Made by a program: the position numbers and the translations under genes. A DNA stretch of 64,000 bases, from assembly GCF_026262505.1 (NCBI RefSeq), contig NC_067208.1:3853962-3917961 (forward strand), read 5' to 3'. The notes beneath the pieces are model-generated. The model saw only the letters and a program-made list of their open reading frames with translations. It did not search any database and was not told the DNA's origin. Shown in pieces: positions 36,626 through 46,149 of this stretch; positions within the stretch are counted from its first letter, which is position 1; every line of letters starts with the position of its first letter. Source of the stretch: Trichomonas vaginalis G3. Lineage: Eukaryota; Parabasalia; Trichomonadida; Trichomonadidae.

Positions 36626-39600
36626 TTATGTGTCATAATAGAACCCACGTGGACCAAGCTTTACTTTCTTCCTGACTGAGTTTCTAACTCTTCTTTTTCC
36701 TTCATTGCCACTACTTTCACTAGATGAAGTTACTTCTTCACTACTTTCACTTTGTTCTACTCTTCTCTTCTTCTTTGGTGTCGCTTTTGGTAACTTGCCC
36801 TCTGCTTCAAGTTGTTGCATCTTTGCCTCATGTTCATCTAGTATGTTGCAAATTTTCCATGCCCTTTTTGCCTTTGGGCTCTGGTCGCCCATCTCAGGTA
36901 ACCAATATCCTAGAAAGAGTTTGTCATAGTTTGTATTTGAGTCTTCGCGTATTGTTTGCATGACTCTTTCCTGAGTTTCCGGTTCAAGCTCTTCAAACAG
37001 TGCCTGTCCATATGGAATATGCTCGTTTCCAAATATATGTTTTTGTAGCCATTCTGGTTTTCTTTCCATGTTACCAACTATATCTTTTGTGAATGGAAAA
37101 GCTTTTACCCAATGTTTCAGTCTTGCGTCATTTATTTCTGTAGTTGGTTTTATTTTGTCAAGGAACATGTTTTTCAATACTAACATTTCATTTGGTACTG
37201 TCCATTTGAGTTTTCTTAAATATTCATCCCTTCTCGGTTCATTGTCTGCAAAGTAAGTTTTTATGACATTTTGTAAACTTTCGTTTGCAAGGTCATGTAC
37301 AATAGGTTCTCTTCCTTCTCTGTCCATAACTTTCTTTCTAAACTCTTCACCAAATATACCATCTCTATGGTTCTGTGTAGTTCTTTGAGATAAATGTTTT
37401 AGAACGTCAGGTGTTATATTTCCATCAGCCATGTTCATTTCATACTGGTCCAAAATATCTGCATGTTTCATATCTTTCAATGGCATTAAAGCCGCGCTTA
37501 AAATACCAGCTATATCTCGTTCACCATTCAATTCCATTGCGTCTACAACTTCTTGGAATTGTGGTTGTAAGTTTATGAACCACCTATCCGGATTAGCTTT
37601 ATGACCCCATCTCATTGTAGTTCCATAGTCTGCAGAAACAAAAGTAGGTTTGTTTCCATCTTGGTTAGGTTCTGAATGAACTTTAAACAATGTTTCATTT
37701 CTATATGTTTTGTTGAAATTTAACCTTTTATTTTCACCGAGTTCATCCAAAGATTGAACGTTAAATGCTCGTAAGTAAAAAAGGTTGTTGTATTTGTGTA
37801 CATTTTCTTTCAGTACTTCCATTCTATGCTGAATATTTTCATCTGGTGTTGGAGTCTTTTGTATGTCGGCAAACATTTTTCGATATTCTTCTACTATGTC
37901 AGCCGAATTTTTTTTAGACTCTTGGAAATATTCCATATTCTCCGCATACTCTTGTTGAGGGTCAAGATTTTTCGGCTGTTCCAAATCTTCATCTAGTTCT
38001 GTGAAGTTAGTTTCCAAAGGAGTGACTTGTTCGTTTCCTTCAGGCTCTTCTAGCTGTTGTTGCTGAACTATTTCTTCCATGTCTGGTTGTATCTGAACTA
38101 GTTCTTCCTGTGGAGTTTCTTGTACCTCATCTGCTGGCATTTCATATATTCCGAGACCGTTTTCAACAAGTTCCCTTTCTAAGTCATCCGGACTCATAAA
38201 CCTTTCTTCTTTCGTTCCGTCTCTATTTTTTACGCGTTTCATGAAGAGAGTTAAATTGTCATTTAGCTCTGACATCAAATATCTCGGAGTAAATTCGTTC
38301 ATGTCATTTGGATGATATGCTATTAAATCATATCCCTTAGCGAGCTTGTATTTTCCAGGTTTGAGATTATATCCCCTTTGGTGCAGAGCCATAAAGCTAA
38401 ATAGGTTCGGGTCAGTATTTCCATCCTTGAACTTTCTAATAGCTTCTTTATATCTGTCACTAAAGTCAATAGTATCTGGGTAACCATAGTCTTCTTTAAG
38501 CATTTTTAAGAATTCTTGGTTTCCTTGTTCTCTACTTCTTTTATGTCCTTGCTCTGTTTGTGGTTGTTGTTGTGCAGGGTTTTGAACTGTTGGTTGCTGT
38601 GGTTGTTGTTGTGCAGGGTTTTGAACTGTTGGTTGCTGTGCTGGTTGTTGTGTTGGTTGTTGTGTTGGTTGTTGTGCAGGGTTTTGAACTGTTGGTTGTT
38701 GTGTTGGTTTTGGTGCATGCCTGTGTCTATGTCCATGTGACGATGTAAATGTGTTAGGTAGTCCTGGTGCAGGTGCTTCTCTTGGAGGGTTTGGTGGTAT
38801 ATAAGTTCCACTAGCTAGTATATAAGTTCCACCAGCTGGTACATAAGTTCCACCAGCTGGCACATATGTTCCATCTGCAGCGTAATGTCCTACCTGACTT
38901 TTCGTTCTTAAGAAAGCATTTACTAGGTCTGTTTTGGTCTGTTGTAACTCTTTTTCTTGACTTTCCACAACAGTTGCTCTAACGGCGTCATAGGCACTTT
39001 GAACTGCCTGTCTCGTTGCTGCATCTGTTATTTTCGTCATATTTTGTGCTACTTCTTTTAACTCTTTGTCGAAACCTTCAGACTTCAGTTTCTTTCCAGA
39101 TGAGAAATCGTTCACTTGTTTCACCTTACTATGAAGAGCTTCGAAGGCGTTCTTAAAGTCAGCATTTGTTAAAGCTTCATTTGAACTGTCTTCATCCGCT
39201 TGTATTTTTGTCCTTATTGACCCTATAAGCTGGGCTGCTTTAGCGTTGGCTTGGGCATCTAACCAGTCATTGTTAGCTTTTATATATTCTGCGCTTTTCA
39301 TTGCCTTTTGCATAGCCGCGTCGTTATTTTTACTTTCTTGTGCTAAGTTTTCATACTGTACGGTTTGGTTCTGCAACTGTAAAAGTTTTTCTGCCTTTAC
39401 ATTTGCTTCAACTTCTTTTTTATACTCATCGCTATCCATATATGTCTTCAGGGCTTTTTGTTTTATCTCTTCATCTTTCAGTACTTTATATTGAGTAGTA
39501 TGGTTTTTCAAATTTATGACATCTTGTTCCATTTTTGCTACTTCTGCTGCTTTTTCTGACACTTTTTTCGCATATTCCTCTGTACTTAGTTCTTTCAGTT

Positions 39601-40015
39601 GTTCTTCTTTCTTCTTTTTCTCTACGTTTAACTCATTGAGTTTCTTTGTGTGTCTGTCATATTCTAGTTTCTTTTCGTTTTCACTTATTTGCTTCTGTAT
39701 GTCTATGTTTGACTTTTTGACATCTGTTATTTGATTTTTGAGTGAACTCAAATTCATTTGACTTTGAGGGTTATAGGCTGTTCCGTCTGCAGCTCCACCA
39801 TAGCCTGCCATTTTCGCTAAAAGTGCCGCTCTTAAACCTCCACTCTGTGCACCAACAACTCGGTTTAAAAGCATAGGATTGCTTGACATTTGTTGCAACA
39901 TAGTGGGGTCATTCAGCATTTGTTGTTGCAACTGTTGTTGTGGTGTCAGTCTTACTATTGGATGTTTCAATGCTCTCTTCCTCTTACGTATATTCTTACG
40001 TAGCTTACGTGGCAT
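36626..40015 (-). CDS. Giant coiled-coil / Gln-Pro-repeat protein, 1129 residues
   Basis: The N-terminus is strongly basic (MPRKLRKNIRKRKRALKHP). Residues ~85-360 form a long charged coiled coil. Then come tandem GGTYVPA-type repeats, and a Gln/Pro/Thr tract of NPAQQPTQQP units around residues 400-480. A folded C-terminal half follows (~490-1075) and a Ser/Glu/Arg-rich tail ending GPRGFYYDT. It is whole, although the neighbouring genes are broken. It begins close to the right terminal repeat. It may be a scaffold or terminal-protein-like factor, but no family is recognised. Confidence 0.6.
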   Translation of the reverse strand: MPRKLRKNIRKRKRALKHPIVRLTPQQQLQQQMLNDPTMLQQMSSNPMLLNRVVGAQSGGLRAALLAKMAGYGGAADGTAYNPQSQMNLSSLKNQITDVKKSNIDIQKQISENEKKLEYDRHTKKLNELNVEKKKKEEQLKELSTEEYAKKVSEKAAEVAKMEQDVINLKNHTTQYKVLKDEEIKQKALKTYMDSDEYKKEVEANVKAEKLLQLQNQTVQYENLAQESKNNDAAMQKAMKSAEYIKANNDWLDAQANAKAAQLIGSIRTKIQADEDSSNEALTNADFKNAFEALHSKVKQVNDFSSGKKLKSEGFDKELKEVAQNMTKITDAATRQAVQSAYDAVRATVVESQEKELQQTKTDLVNAFLRTKSQVGHYAADGTYVPAGGTYVPAGGTYILASGTYIPPNPPREAPAPGLPNTFTSSHGHRHRHAPKPTQQPTVQNPAQQPTQQPTQQPAQQPTVQNPAQQQPQQPTVQNPAQQQPQTEQGHKRSREQGNQEFLKMLKEDYGYPDTIDFSDRYKEAIRKFKDGNTDPNLFSFMALHQRGYNLKPGKYKLAKGYDLIAYHPNDMNEFTPRYLMSELNDNLTLFMKRVKNRDGTKEERFMSPDDLERELVENGLGIYEMPADEVQETPQEELVQIQPDMEEIVQQQQLEEPEGNEQVTPLETNFTELDEDLEQPKNLDPQQEYAENMEYFQESKKNSADIVEEYRKMFADIQKTPTPDENIQHRMEVLKENVHKYNNLFYLRAFNVQSLDELGENKRLNFNKTYRNETLFKVHSEPNQDGNKPTFVSADYGTTMRWGHKANPDRWFINLQPQFQEVVDAMELNGERDIAGILSAALMPLKDMKHADILDQYEMNMADGNITPDVLKHLSQRTTQNHRDGIFGEEFRKKVMDREGREPIVHDLANESLQNVIKTYFADNEPRRDEYLRKLKWTVPNEMLVLKNMFLDKIKPTTEINDARLKHWVKAFPFTKDIVGNMERKPEWLQKHIFGNEHIPYGQALFEELEPETQERVMQTIREDSNTNYDKLFLGYWLPEMGDQSPKAKRAWKICNILDEHEAKMQQLEAEGKLPKATPKKKRRVEQSESSEEVTSSSESSGNEGKRRVRNSVRKKVKLGPRGFYYDT

Positions 40016-40047
40016 TTTAAGTGAAGTTAAAAAGCGGTTTTATACTA

Positions 40048-40095
40048 AACATCTTCGGGGCTAGAGGGCACGAAGTGCCTGGAAGCCCCAATACC
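40048..40095 (-). repeat. Right terminal inverted repeat of the Polinton
   Basis: Reverse complement of 15790-15837 without mismatch. A run of about 18 T follows, then ATTG, which may be part of the target duplication. Confidence 0.95.
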
Positions 40096-40113
40096 TTTTT
40101 TTTTTTTTTTTTT

Positions 40114-40445
40114 ATTGCTTGAGTAGAATCAAAGGCGCATAAAATTATACAATAATGATAGTGTATTGAATAAGACAGGATATATGAATTGTATTTATTC
40201 ATTAAACTGTTTGCACAATGATATCTTTAAGTTCCATAAGCATTTGAAAGAGTAAAATGTGTGAATATAATTAATAAAAAATCAAAGTAGAAATAACTTT
40301 TTAAAATAAACAAATATCGCATCGAACTAGAATTCTTCTAGATTGTAAGTGGATGTGACTAAATCTTCTTATATTCTTTTATAGAAATTGCTTTGAAAGT
40401 GAGATTCTAAAAATTCACAATTCATAATGGTACTTACAGATCATA
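40114..40445. other. Intergenic, AT-rich
   Basis: Nothing recognised between the right end of the Polinton and the next host gene. Confidence 0.5.
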
Positions 40446-40727
40446 TTACACCATGTCAAGCTGAATGTTTGAAGATGGCTGAATTAATGATTCTGTTATC
40501 AAAATTGGTTTTGAAACTATGTCAATACTGATGTCAGGCAACGGAGAACTAAGTTTGGCACTTGACACTGGAGAAAGTTGCTGCATTTCTAGTATGGGAT
40601 ATTTAATTTTTCGATCTATTTTGTCAATTAGACAGCTATGGCTATCTAAATGGTATACAACTTGCTTATCTGTCTCGTAGGGGCTTACGAAGATAATCTT
40701 GTGTCTTTTAGCATTGGCAAGGCTCAT
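40446..40727 (-). CDS. Hypothetical host protein, 93 residues
   Basis: The internal ATG is chosen because the upstream extension is a Phe-rich, non-coding-looking leader. MSLANAKRHKIIFVSPYETD begins a basic alpha/beta start; the end is Ser/Ile/Pro-rich (SSPLPDISIDIVSKPILI), likely disordered. No family recognised. Confidence 0.4.
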   Translation of the reverse strand: MSLANAKRHKIIFVSPYETDKQVVYHLDSHSCLIDKIDRKIKYPILEMQQLSPVSSAKLSSPLPDISIDIVSKPILITESLIQPSSNIQLDMV

Positions 40728-41017
40728 TACAAAAAATCTAAAAAAAAATCCAAAAAAAAATGAAAAGTGATGTGATAGAAAAAATTGAGTCGTCATCTTG
40801 ACTTTGATTTCATCAATGACATGTACTCGTGCTAAAATATATAGCAATTAAAGAAATAAATTGATCGCATAACTAGAATTATGATAATCAGTATTTTAAA
40901 AGTTTTCATGGAATGATTAGTGTGAAACCACTGTTGTGCACTGGTTTCGCATTGTGATGGATCTTGCTAAACACCAACTAGATTGAAAATGATTTTCTTC
41001 TAAAAATAAAAAAAAGT

Positions 41018-41614
41018 TTATTCGTGCTTTGGAAATTCACCAAGAAGACCGACACGTGGTCCAATTGGTCCAGTAATGGAAATTGTATCTGGTAAAAAGC
41101 CATAGAATTCAAGAAAGGCCTTTGGAATATTAGATTTATGATTTTCATTAAACCATTTTCCAATTAATGGATAGCATCTCATAACACCAACTATAACATC
41201 AAGCATTGAGTAAAATGGGAAGTGAACGCATGCTGCTTCGCCAATTTCAATTGTATCAACATGCATCTTACCATTTGCATCGTCTTTGAGCTTGAAGTCA
41301 TCATCAACAACAAATCCAATGACACTTCTGCAGTCTTCTGGTTTTGTAATCTTTGGATCATCATAATAAATACCAATATATTTTGTAGCTCCTGGGCAAT
41401 GTGGCTTAAAATCATCTGGAAGCTTTTCGTTAAATAATTGCATTGAAGGTTTCCATGCTTCTTTGTATGGGCCAATGAATGTTGTGTAAACAATCTTTAC
41501 AGGAGCTATGTGTTCAATTTTAACACTGATTGGGGTAAAAACATGATATTTAAATGCAAGGAATATTAATGCGACAAGGAGTGTAAGAAGAATAACAGTA
41601 AATGTGCTGAGCAT
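41018..41614 (-). CDS. TEX264-like membrane-anchored GyrI-fold protein
   Basis: A 198-residue protein. Residues 4-24 form one N-terminal membrane helix (TFTVILLTLLVALIFLAF). The rest is a GyrI-like/SOUL-like effector-binding domain with YTTFIGPYKEAWKPSM, IGIYYDDP, SVIGFVVDDD and HFPFYSMLDVIVGVM, the arrangement found in TEX264. Animal TEX264 is an ER-phagy receptor with a C-terminal LC3-binding tail. This protein ends soon after the domain and shows no such tail. Probably ER-anchored, facing the cytosol. Confidence 0.72.
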   Translation of the reverse strand: MLSTFTVILLTLLVALIFLAFKYHVFTPISVKIEHIAPVKIVYTTFIGPYKEAWKPSMQLFNEKLPDDFKPHCPGATKYIGIYYDDPKITKPEDCRSVIGFVVDDDFKLKDDANGKMHVDTIEIGEAACVHFPFYSMLDVIVGVMRCYPLIGKWFNENHKSNIPKAFLEFYGFLPDTISITGPIGPRVGLLGEFPKHE

Positions 41615-41623
41615 TGAAAAAGG

Positions 41624-41629
41624 AAATGA
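41624..41629 (-). promoter_or_regulatory. Initiator-like motif for the TEX264-like gene
   Basis: On the minus strand TCATTT lies ten bases before the ATG and fits the trichomonad TCA-Y-W-W initiator; a CCTTT follows it immediately. Confidence 0.45.
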
Positions 41630-42191
41630 ATTTGATTTGAATCAATAGGATGTGGTTTATGCTCAAAAAGGCATCATACAGCGAAATGCATTATCAATAG
41701 AAGCAGAATTCATGAAAAAATTGTTGACAGATAATAGAGTGATGAGCTTGAACATTTATAATATGATAAATCTATAGGTAAGTTCGCATCATTTTATGTA
41801 TATGATAATATAACCTCAAAACCACTAAAAATAATCTGAACTCAAATTTATTTTAGAATTGGTCAAGTTCACTATGAAAATTATGTTTGAGATGTGTTAG
41901 ATATTTAAAATATAGTGATAAAAATGCATGTCATCGTTAAAAATTTAGACAAATCAAATGTTCATTCGACCAAATAGTGACTTATTCGGTTCATAATGTC
42001 GCGTATTGATATATAGTCATTATTCAATCAAAATAAATCATTTCTCTAGATTTTCCAAATAATTGTATTCAATTTTTTGCGGTTTGATTCAAATATTTGA
42101 GATGAGCAGATTTTTATCTACATTGTTAAATGTATGGACTATCTGAATTAAATATGACTCGATATTTTTGATGATCATTATTTGTCACTTT
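41630..42191. other. Intergenic, AT-rich
   Basis: This is the divergent spacer between the TEX264-like and kinase genes. I see no further gene or repeat. Confidence 0.5.
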
Positions 42192-42197
42192 TCATTA
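42192..42197 (+). promoter_or_regulatory. Initiator-like motif for the CDK-like kinase
   Basis: TCATTA fits the TCA-Y-W-W initiator; its A (+1) lies 26 bases before the ATG at 42220. A second candidate, TCACTT, is eight bases upstream. Confidence 0.45.
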
Positions 42198-42219
42198 CTT
42201 TTCAACTGCACGTCCTTCC

Positions 42220-43263
42220 ATGGACGCCAAGAGTCCAGGTCGGTATAATGCATTAAGTCGCTTCCGTATCATCGAGAACATCGGGGTCGGAGCATACGGA
42301 AGCGTATTCAAAGCCTTCGACCTTGAAACAAACGAAGTTGTAGCTTTGAAGATTCTCAAAGCCTACGATCAAAAGGAGAGCCTTCCTCTCTCCTTCTATA
42401 GGGAACTTGGAGTTCTCCAGAACTTCAAACATGAAAACATCGTCTCCTACGGCGGTGTATTTAGGTATCCACATGAAATCTGTATCACTTTGGAATATTG
42501 TGAGACAGATCTTCAGAAACAACTCTCTTGTCAACCTCTGCTTCAGCCAAACCAGGTGAAGCACCTAATGCGTCAACTTCTTAGCGGTCTTGCCGAACTC
42601 CATCAGGCAGGATACGCCCACCGTGATCTTAAATCCTCCAACATCCTTATTAAAGGAGGGCGCACTCTCAAAATCACAGATTTTGGCTTATCACGGCAAC
42701 TTAATTCAAAACAACTAACTTCAAAGGTTACATCGCTCGCTTACCGTGCACCCGAACTAATCCTTGGTTCCAAAGACTATACCACTGCAATCGACATCTG
42801 GTCTGCAGGAATTATCTTTTATGAGCTTTGTACCGGAGAAAAGTTCCCATCTGCTTGCAGCGACCTTTCTCAATTGGACAAAATCTTCCGAGTGACCGGA
42901 ACACCCTCTCCATCATCAGAAGATGAAAAGTCGCCCGAGATTCAATCAGATGGGGACATCCTTTGTCACCTTCCTAACTGGCGTCTAGCATCCATGCTCC
43001 ATATTTATCCAAGAACGCTCGAGCAGCTTCTTAAGGATAAATTACCACCGGAGCTCGCAGATGCCTTTGATATCATTACATCCATGCTCAGCTTGAACCC
43101 AAGCAACAGGCCTAGCGCCGTAGAGCTATTGCGGAATCCTTTCTTCTCCGTTTCGGAGGAGATTTCTCCACTCGCACTCCCAGAGATCAAGTCGGCTCAC
43201 GATACATCGTCATTACGTGCACCGTTAAAGAGACCGATGCCAATTCTCTTGGAGTGTAACTGA
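42220..43263 (+). CDS. CMGC protein kinase, CDK-like
   Basis: A 347-residue single kinase domain: IGVGAYGSVFKA glycine loop, VVALKIL lysine, LPLSFYRE (the cyclin-binding helix position), YAHRDLKSSNILI catalytic loop, ITDFGLSR magnesium loop, LAYRAPELILG and DIWSAGIIFYEL. The insert typical of CMGC kinases follows (FRVTGTPSPSSEDEKSPE). All catalytic residues are present. It probably partners a cyclin in cell-cycle or transcription control. Its coding DNA is visibly richer in G and C than its surroundings, which may reflect codon bias of an expressed gene. Confidence 0.9.
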   Translation: MDAKSPGRYNALSRFRIIENIGVGAYGSVFKAFDLETNEVVALKILKAYDQKESLPLSFYRELGVLQNFKHENIVSYGGVFRYPHEICITLEYCETDLQKQLSCQPLLQPNQVKHLMRQLLSGLAELHQAGYAHRDLKSSNILIKGGRTLKITDFGLSRQLNSKQLTSKVTSLAYRAPELILGSKDYTTAIDIWSAGIIFYELCTGEKFPSACSDLSQLDKIFRVTGTPSPSSEDEKSPEIQSDGDILCHLPNWRLASMLHIYPRTLEQLLKDKLPPELADAFDIITSMLSLNPSNRPSAVELLRNPFFSVSEEISPLALPEIKSAHDTSSLRAPLKRPMPILLECN

Positions 43264-43900
43264 CTTCGTGTCATTTGCCTTCGTGGCCCTTGTGCAAAAA
43301 TTTTGGTGCAGCTCGCTTTTCAGACTTCGTGTCTCAGCGATTTTATTGCTGCATCAACCGCAGGTCGAGCACCTGCGCAGACTTCGCGTCTACTTTTTTC
43401 CTTCTTTTTTTGTTTGTTATTTATTTTTACAAAATAAAATTTCGTTGTTTTATTTTGATCATAACAACTAATCTTAACTAATTTACTTTTATTTAATGTT
43501 CTTTTGGTCAAATAAAAATTCGAATTTTTTATTAATTCAAATATTTTTTCTTTTCTACTTAAGTATGAAGTTTTTAGCTTGAAATATTTAGAATTTTATG
43601 TTCAAAGATGGTTTGTTCCACAAAAAATTCAGAAAAATATCAGATATCAATATTTAAAAAGGGAGTTTTGATAAAAACAGAAGAGTTTACATAATTCTAT
43701 AGCTAGCTGATTTAGTAGATCAGTTCTCATGGAGAATGTTAACTCCTTTATTTAGATCCAGAATAATTTTAGTAAAACCTTTCAAAATTAATGGGAAGGT
43801 TGACTTCCAGAGTTGCAAGGCGTGTGAGGTAGATGTTCCTAATTTGATAAAACAATAAGATCCTTGTGGTTGGAAAATTTGTCACCTTTTCAACTTTTTT
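43264..43900. other. 3' region of the kinase gene: short repeats and a hairpin
   Basis: ACTTCGTGTC-like text occurs three times in the first ~130 bases (near 43263, 43322 and 43381, the last with one change). The hairpin CGCAGGT/ACCTGCG with loop CGAGC lies around 43359-43377. The rest is AT-rich with nothing recognised. Confidence 0.5.
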
Positions 43901-44668
43901 ATGAGCATTATTTTAGGAATGGTGAAAGCGATCGTCTTATCCCTCTTCACAATTCCGTCAGCTCCGTTTTGGTTGATTTTCTTATCCTATGACATTGTTA
44001 CTGTTAATTCTTTAGTCAGCACTTTATTCGACATGCCCGAAAACATTTATTTAATTCCTGGTATAACAGACATCATATCATGCCAAATGTATCGCCAAAA
44101 ATTCTTTTTCCAGCTTATTTTAGCAGCAATAAGCCTATTTCTCATTAATTCCTACGTAATCAAGTATTATCTTAAGTCTCATCGGTCATCATCAGAAGAC
44201 ATTAAGCGAAAACTTTATATATTTTTAACGTGTTATGTTATTTTCAGCATATTATATCTGATATTTTCGTTCTTCTCAATATATTTTGATTTTAGCGTTC
44301 ATCCACATCTTCAGACATTATTCTTCTTTCTATTTCTATTGATGCAGCCTTGTATTCACATTATTCCGAAATCTATAATACGATTGAAACATAATAAAAG
44401 AAAACTACCCGGAACATTTTTTGCTTTCATGGAAATAATACTTATTATTGCATTAATTCCAATAATTTTAATACTTGCGATATTTCATTTCCAAATCCCT
44501 CTTTTGTTAAGTATTTACAGACTTATTACAACAATATGCTATATTATAAACATTATGATGTTTATTATGGATGGAATTACGTTCCTCAGCAAAAGATTTA
44601 TCAGATACCACGAATTTGTTCAGTTGACAGAGCAGAAACGTCCAAAGAAGAAGACTATACCTGTTTGA
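43901..44668 (+). CDS. Multi-pass membrane protein, host
   Basis: A 255-residue protein with about six hydrophobic segments, at residues ~5-30, 67-88, 103-126, 138-155, 174-196 and 205-232. The C-terminus is basic (EQKRPKKKTIPV), probably cytosolic. CACCTTTTCAACTTTTTT precedes the ATG directly, with a CCTTT core. No transporter or receptor motif seen, so the function is unknown. Confidence 0.6.
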   Translation: MSIILGMVKAIVLSLFTIPSAPFWLIFLSYDIVTVNSLVSTLFDMPENIYLIPGITDIISCQMYRQKFFFQLILAAISLFLINSYVIKYYLKSHRSSSEDIKRKLYIFLTCYVIFSILYLIFSFFSIYFDFSVHPHLQTLFFFLFLLMQPCIHIIPKSIIRLKHNKRKLPGTFFAFMEIILIIALIPIILILAIFHFQIPLLLSIYRLITTICYIINIMMFIMDGITFLSKRFIRYHEFVQLTEQKRPKKKTIPV

Positions 44669-45031
44669 GTACTTAATTTATCTATAATTTCTTTCCTTTT
44701 CAAGGAATAAGAAAAAAAAGTTTATTTTTGTTTGTATTTACCATGCAACTTGTCACCCACATAAATACCTTAGTTTTCATCAAAAAATCTACTTTATTTA
44801 TACTTTTTTTAATATTTAGAATCAAGAGAAATTTGATGCCAATCTTTAAAATTCATATCATAAAGTGAATTTATTTAAATTATTTTTCATTATTATATAA
44901 TAATCCTACTTCCATGGAAATGAATTCCTCAATAAGATTGAAATCCTTTTTAAAATTAGAGTAACAGATCCGATTGTGATATTAATTTTTAATAGTAAGT
45001 TAAACAAATAAAAATAGAAACAGTATTTTAC
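44669..45031. other. Intergenic, AT-rich
   Basis: Spacer between two converging genes; nothing recognised. Confidence 0.5.
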
Positions 45032-45577
45032 TCATTTGTTGTAGTTCTGCCTGAATTTTTCTCTATCTTTGAATAATTGTTGTTTATCAGTAACAATATT
45101 AAAGTATTTCATGTCATTGTCCATAAATGCCCTCTTTTGAGTTGTCCTTGATTTGGCAAGTCGTTCGCTAACTATTTTCGAGTGCTGATTCTCTTCAATA
45201 AGTTTCATAATTTCTTCTGGATTACGAATACACTTGTAATTGTACTTCGACTTATCTGATTTAAGTACTTGGTTTTGAATTGCATTATTAATGCATTCGA
45301 TTTTATAAAAATTATCTTCTAATCTAACGTTGTTAAGCTTTTGAACATCTTCATTTTTCTCTTCTATAAGATCATCAATGACGACATTTTCGAAATTAAA
45401 ATTATATTCAGGTTCATTGTTTGAAATCTGATGAATTTTTCTATATTTGAATTCTTTTTCTTCTCCAAGTAAATAATGTGTGAGTCTTGTCACGGCGGCC
45501 TCAAAATCTTCTGCTTTTCCTTCTTCGGAAGCAATCTTTCTTGGACTTTTCCTCATTGCTAAACGTACATTTTTCAA
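45032..45577 (-). CDS. Hypothetical soluble host protein, 181 residues
   Basis: Highly charged, mostly helical. The N-terminus is basic (MRKSPRKIASEEGKAEDFEA; a second Met at residue 8 could be the start). Acidic middle (VVIDDLIEEKNEDVQKLNN) and a basic helical C-terminus (SERLAKSRTTQKRAFMDND). No membrane segment. The composition fits a cytoskeletal or nuclear protein; family not recognised. Confidence 0.5.
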   Translation of the reverse strand: MKNVRLAMRKSPRKIASEEGKAEDFEAAVTRLTHYLLGEEKEFKYRKIHQISNNEPEYNFNFENVVIDDLIEEKNEDVQKLNNVRLEDNFYKIECINNAIQNQVLKSDKSKYNYKCIRNPEEIMKLIEENQHSKIVSERLAKSRTTQKRAFMDNDMKYFNIVTDKQQLFKDREKFRQNYNK

Positions 45578-45808
45578 AAAAATATCTGATAAAAAATATT
45601 ATATATTGAGCAAGGAATTGTTTGCAGAAAATTATGAAATTTGAGAAAATTTTTGAAAGACATGCGGAACGATATTAAATATTGTATTGAGCGATAATAA
45701 TCAAGTATGTGTTAACCGGGTGTAAAATTAACATGGATAAAATTCTATTTAGGGACTCAAAAAGCTCCCTTGAATACAAGATATTAAAATAAATTGAATA
45801 AATGTAAA

Positions 45809-45881
45809 GGTTTCGTAGCTCAGTAGGTAGAGCGTAGTGCTGATAACGCTAAGGTCTTGGGTTCGAGCCCCAGCGGAACCA
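45809..45881 (+). tRNA. tRNA-Ile (anticodon GAT), copy 1
   Basis: A complete cloverleaf without intron. The acceptor stem GGTTTCG/CGGAACC has one G-T pair. The D arm is GCTC…GAGC, and the anticodon arm TAGTG-CTGATAA-CGCTA places GAT at 34-36 after T33. The T arm is TTGGG-TTCGAGC-CCCAG, and A is the discriminator. Six T follow at 45882, a Pol III stop. Confidence 0.93.
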
Positions 45882-46149
45882 TTTTTTATTCATGAAACAA
45901 AATTGAAATCGGATCAGAATGAAGTTTATTTTACCAACCAAGCCGAATTATCAATCACTTTTTAAGCTATGTATTACCTTTTTGTAATACAAGTTGCTAT
46001 ACTGTCTCTTTTTTGTATTTCCTTCATCAATTTTTTGAAATCTCAAATTAAATCATTTTATATTCTTTTCAATTTGAGGCATAAAACTTATAAAATTGGA
46101 ATGTTTAAGATGAGATAAACATTGTTTGACACTCATTTTTTAGTTCTAA

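Larger units (their letters stand above)
15781..40113. mobile_element. Maverick/Polinton element, ~24.3 kb
   Basis: Terminal inverted repeats (15790-15837 and 40048-40095, 48 bp identical, with A/T runs outside) bound a full Polinton gene set: retroviral-type integrase, polymerase B, packaging ATPase, SF3 helicase, capsid and penton-like proteins. Accessory genes include an adenine methylase, a tail-fibre-like protein, GIY-YIG and KilA-N genes. TATTG follows the right T-run and precedes the left A-run, consistent with a 5-6 bp target duplication. The left half looks mostly whole. The right half is clearly broken, roughly ten or more breaks overall. The match of its ends suggests a fairly recent insertion. 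Confidence 0.93.

Noticed and set aside
38506-38811. Asn/Gln/His-rich or Val/Leu-rich proteins in other frames
   Set aside because: Shadow frames of the Gln/Pro repeat tract in the 1129-residue protein.
42253-42564. 103-residue frame antisense to the kinase
   Set aside because: Lies wholly within the kinase gene on the other strand.
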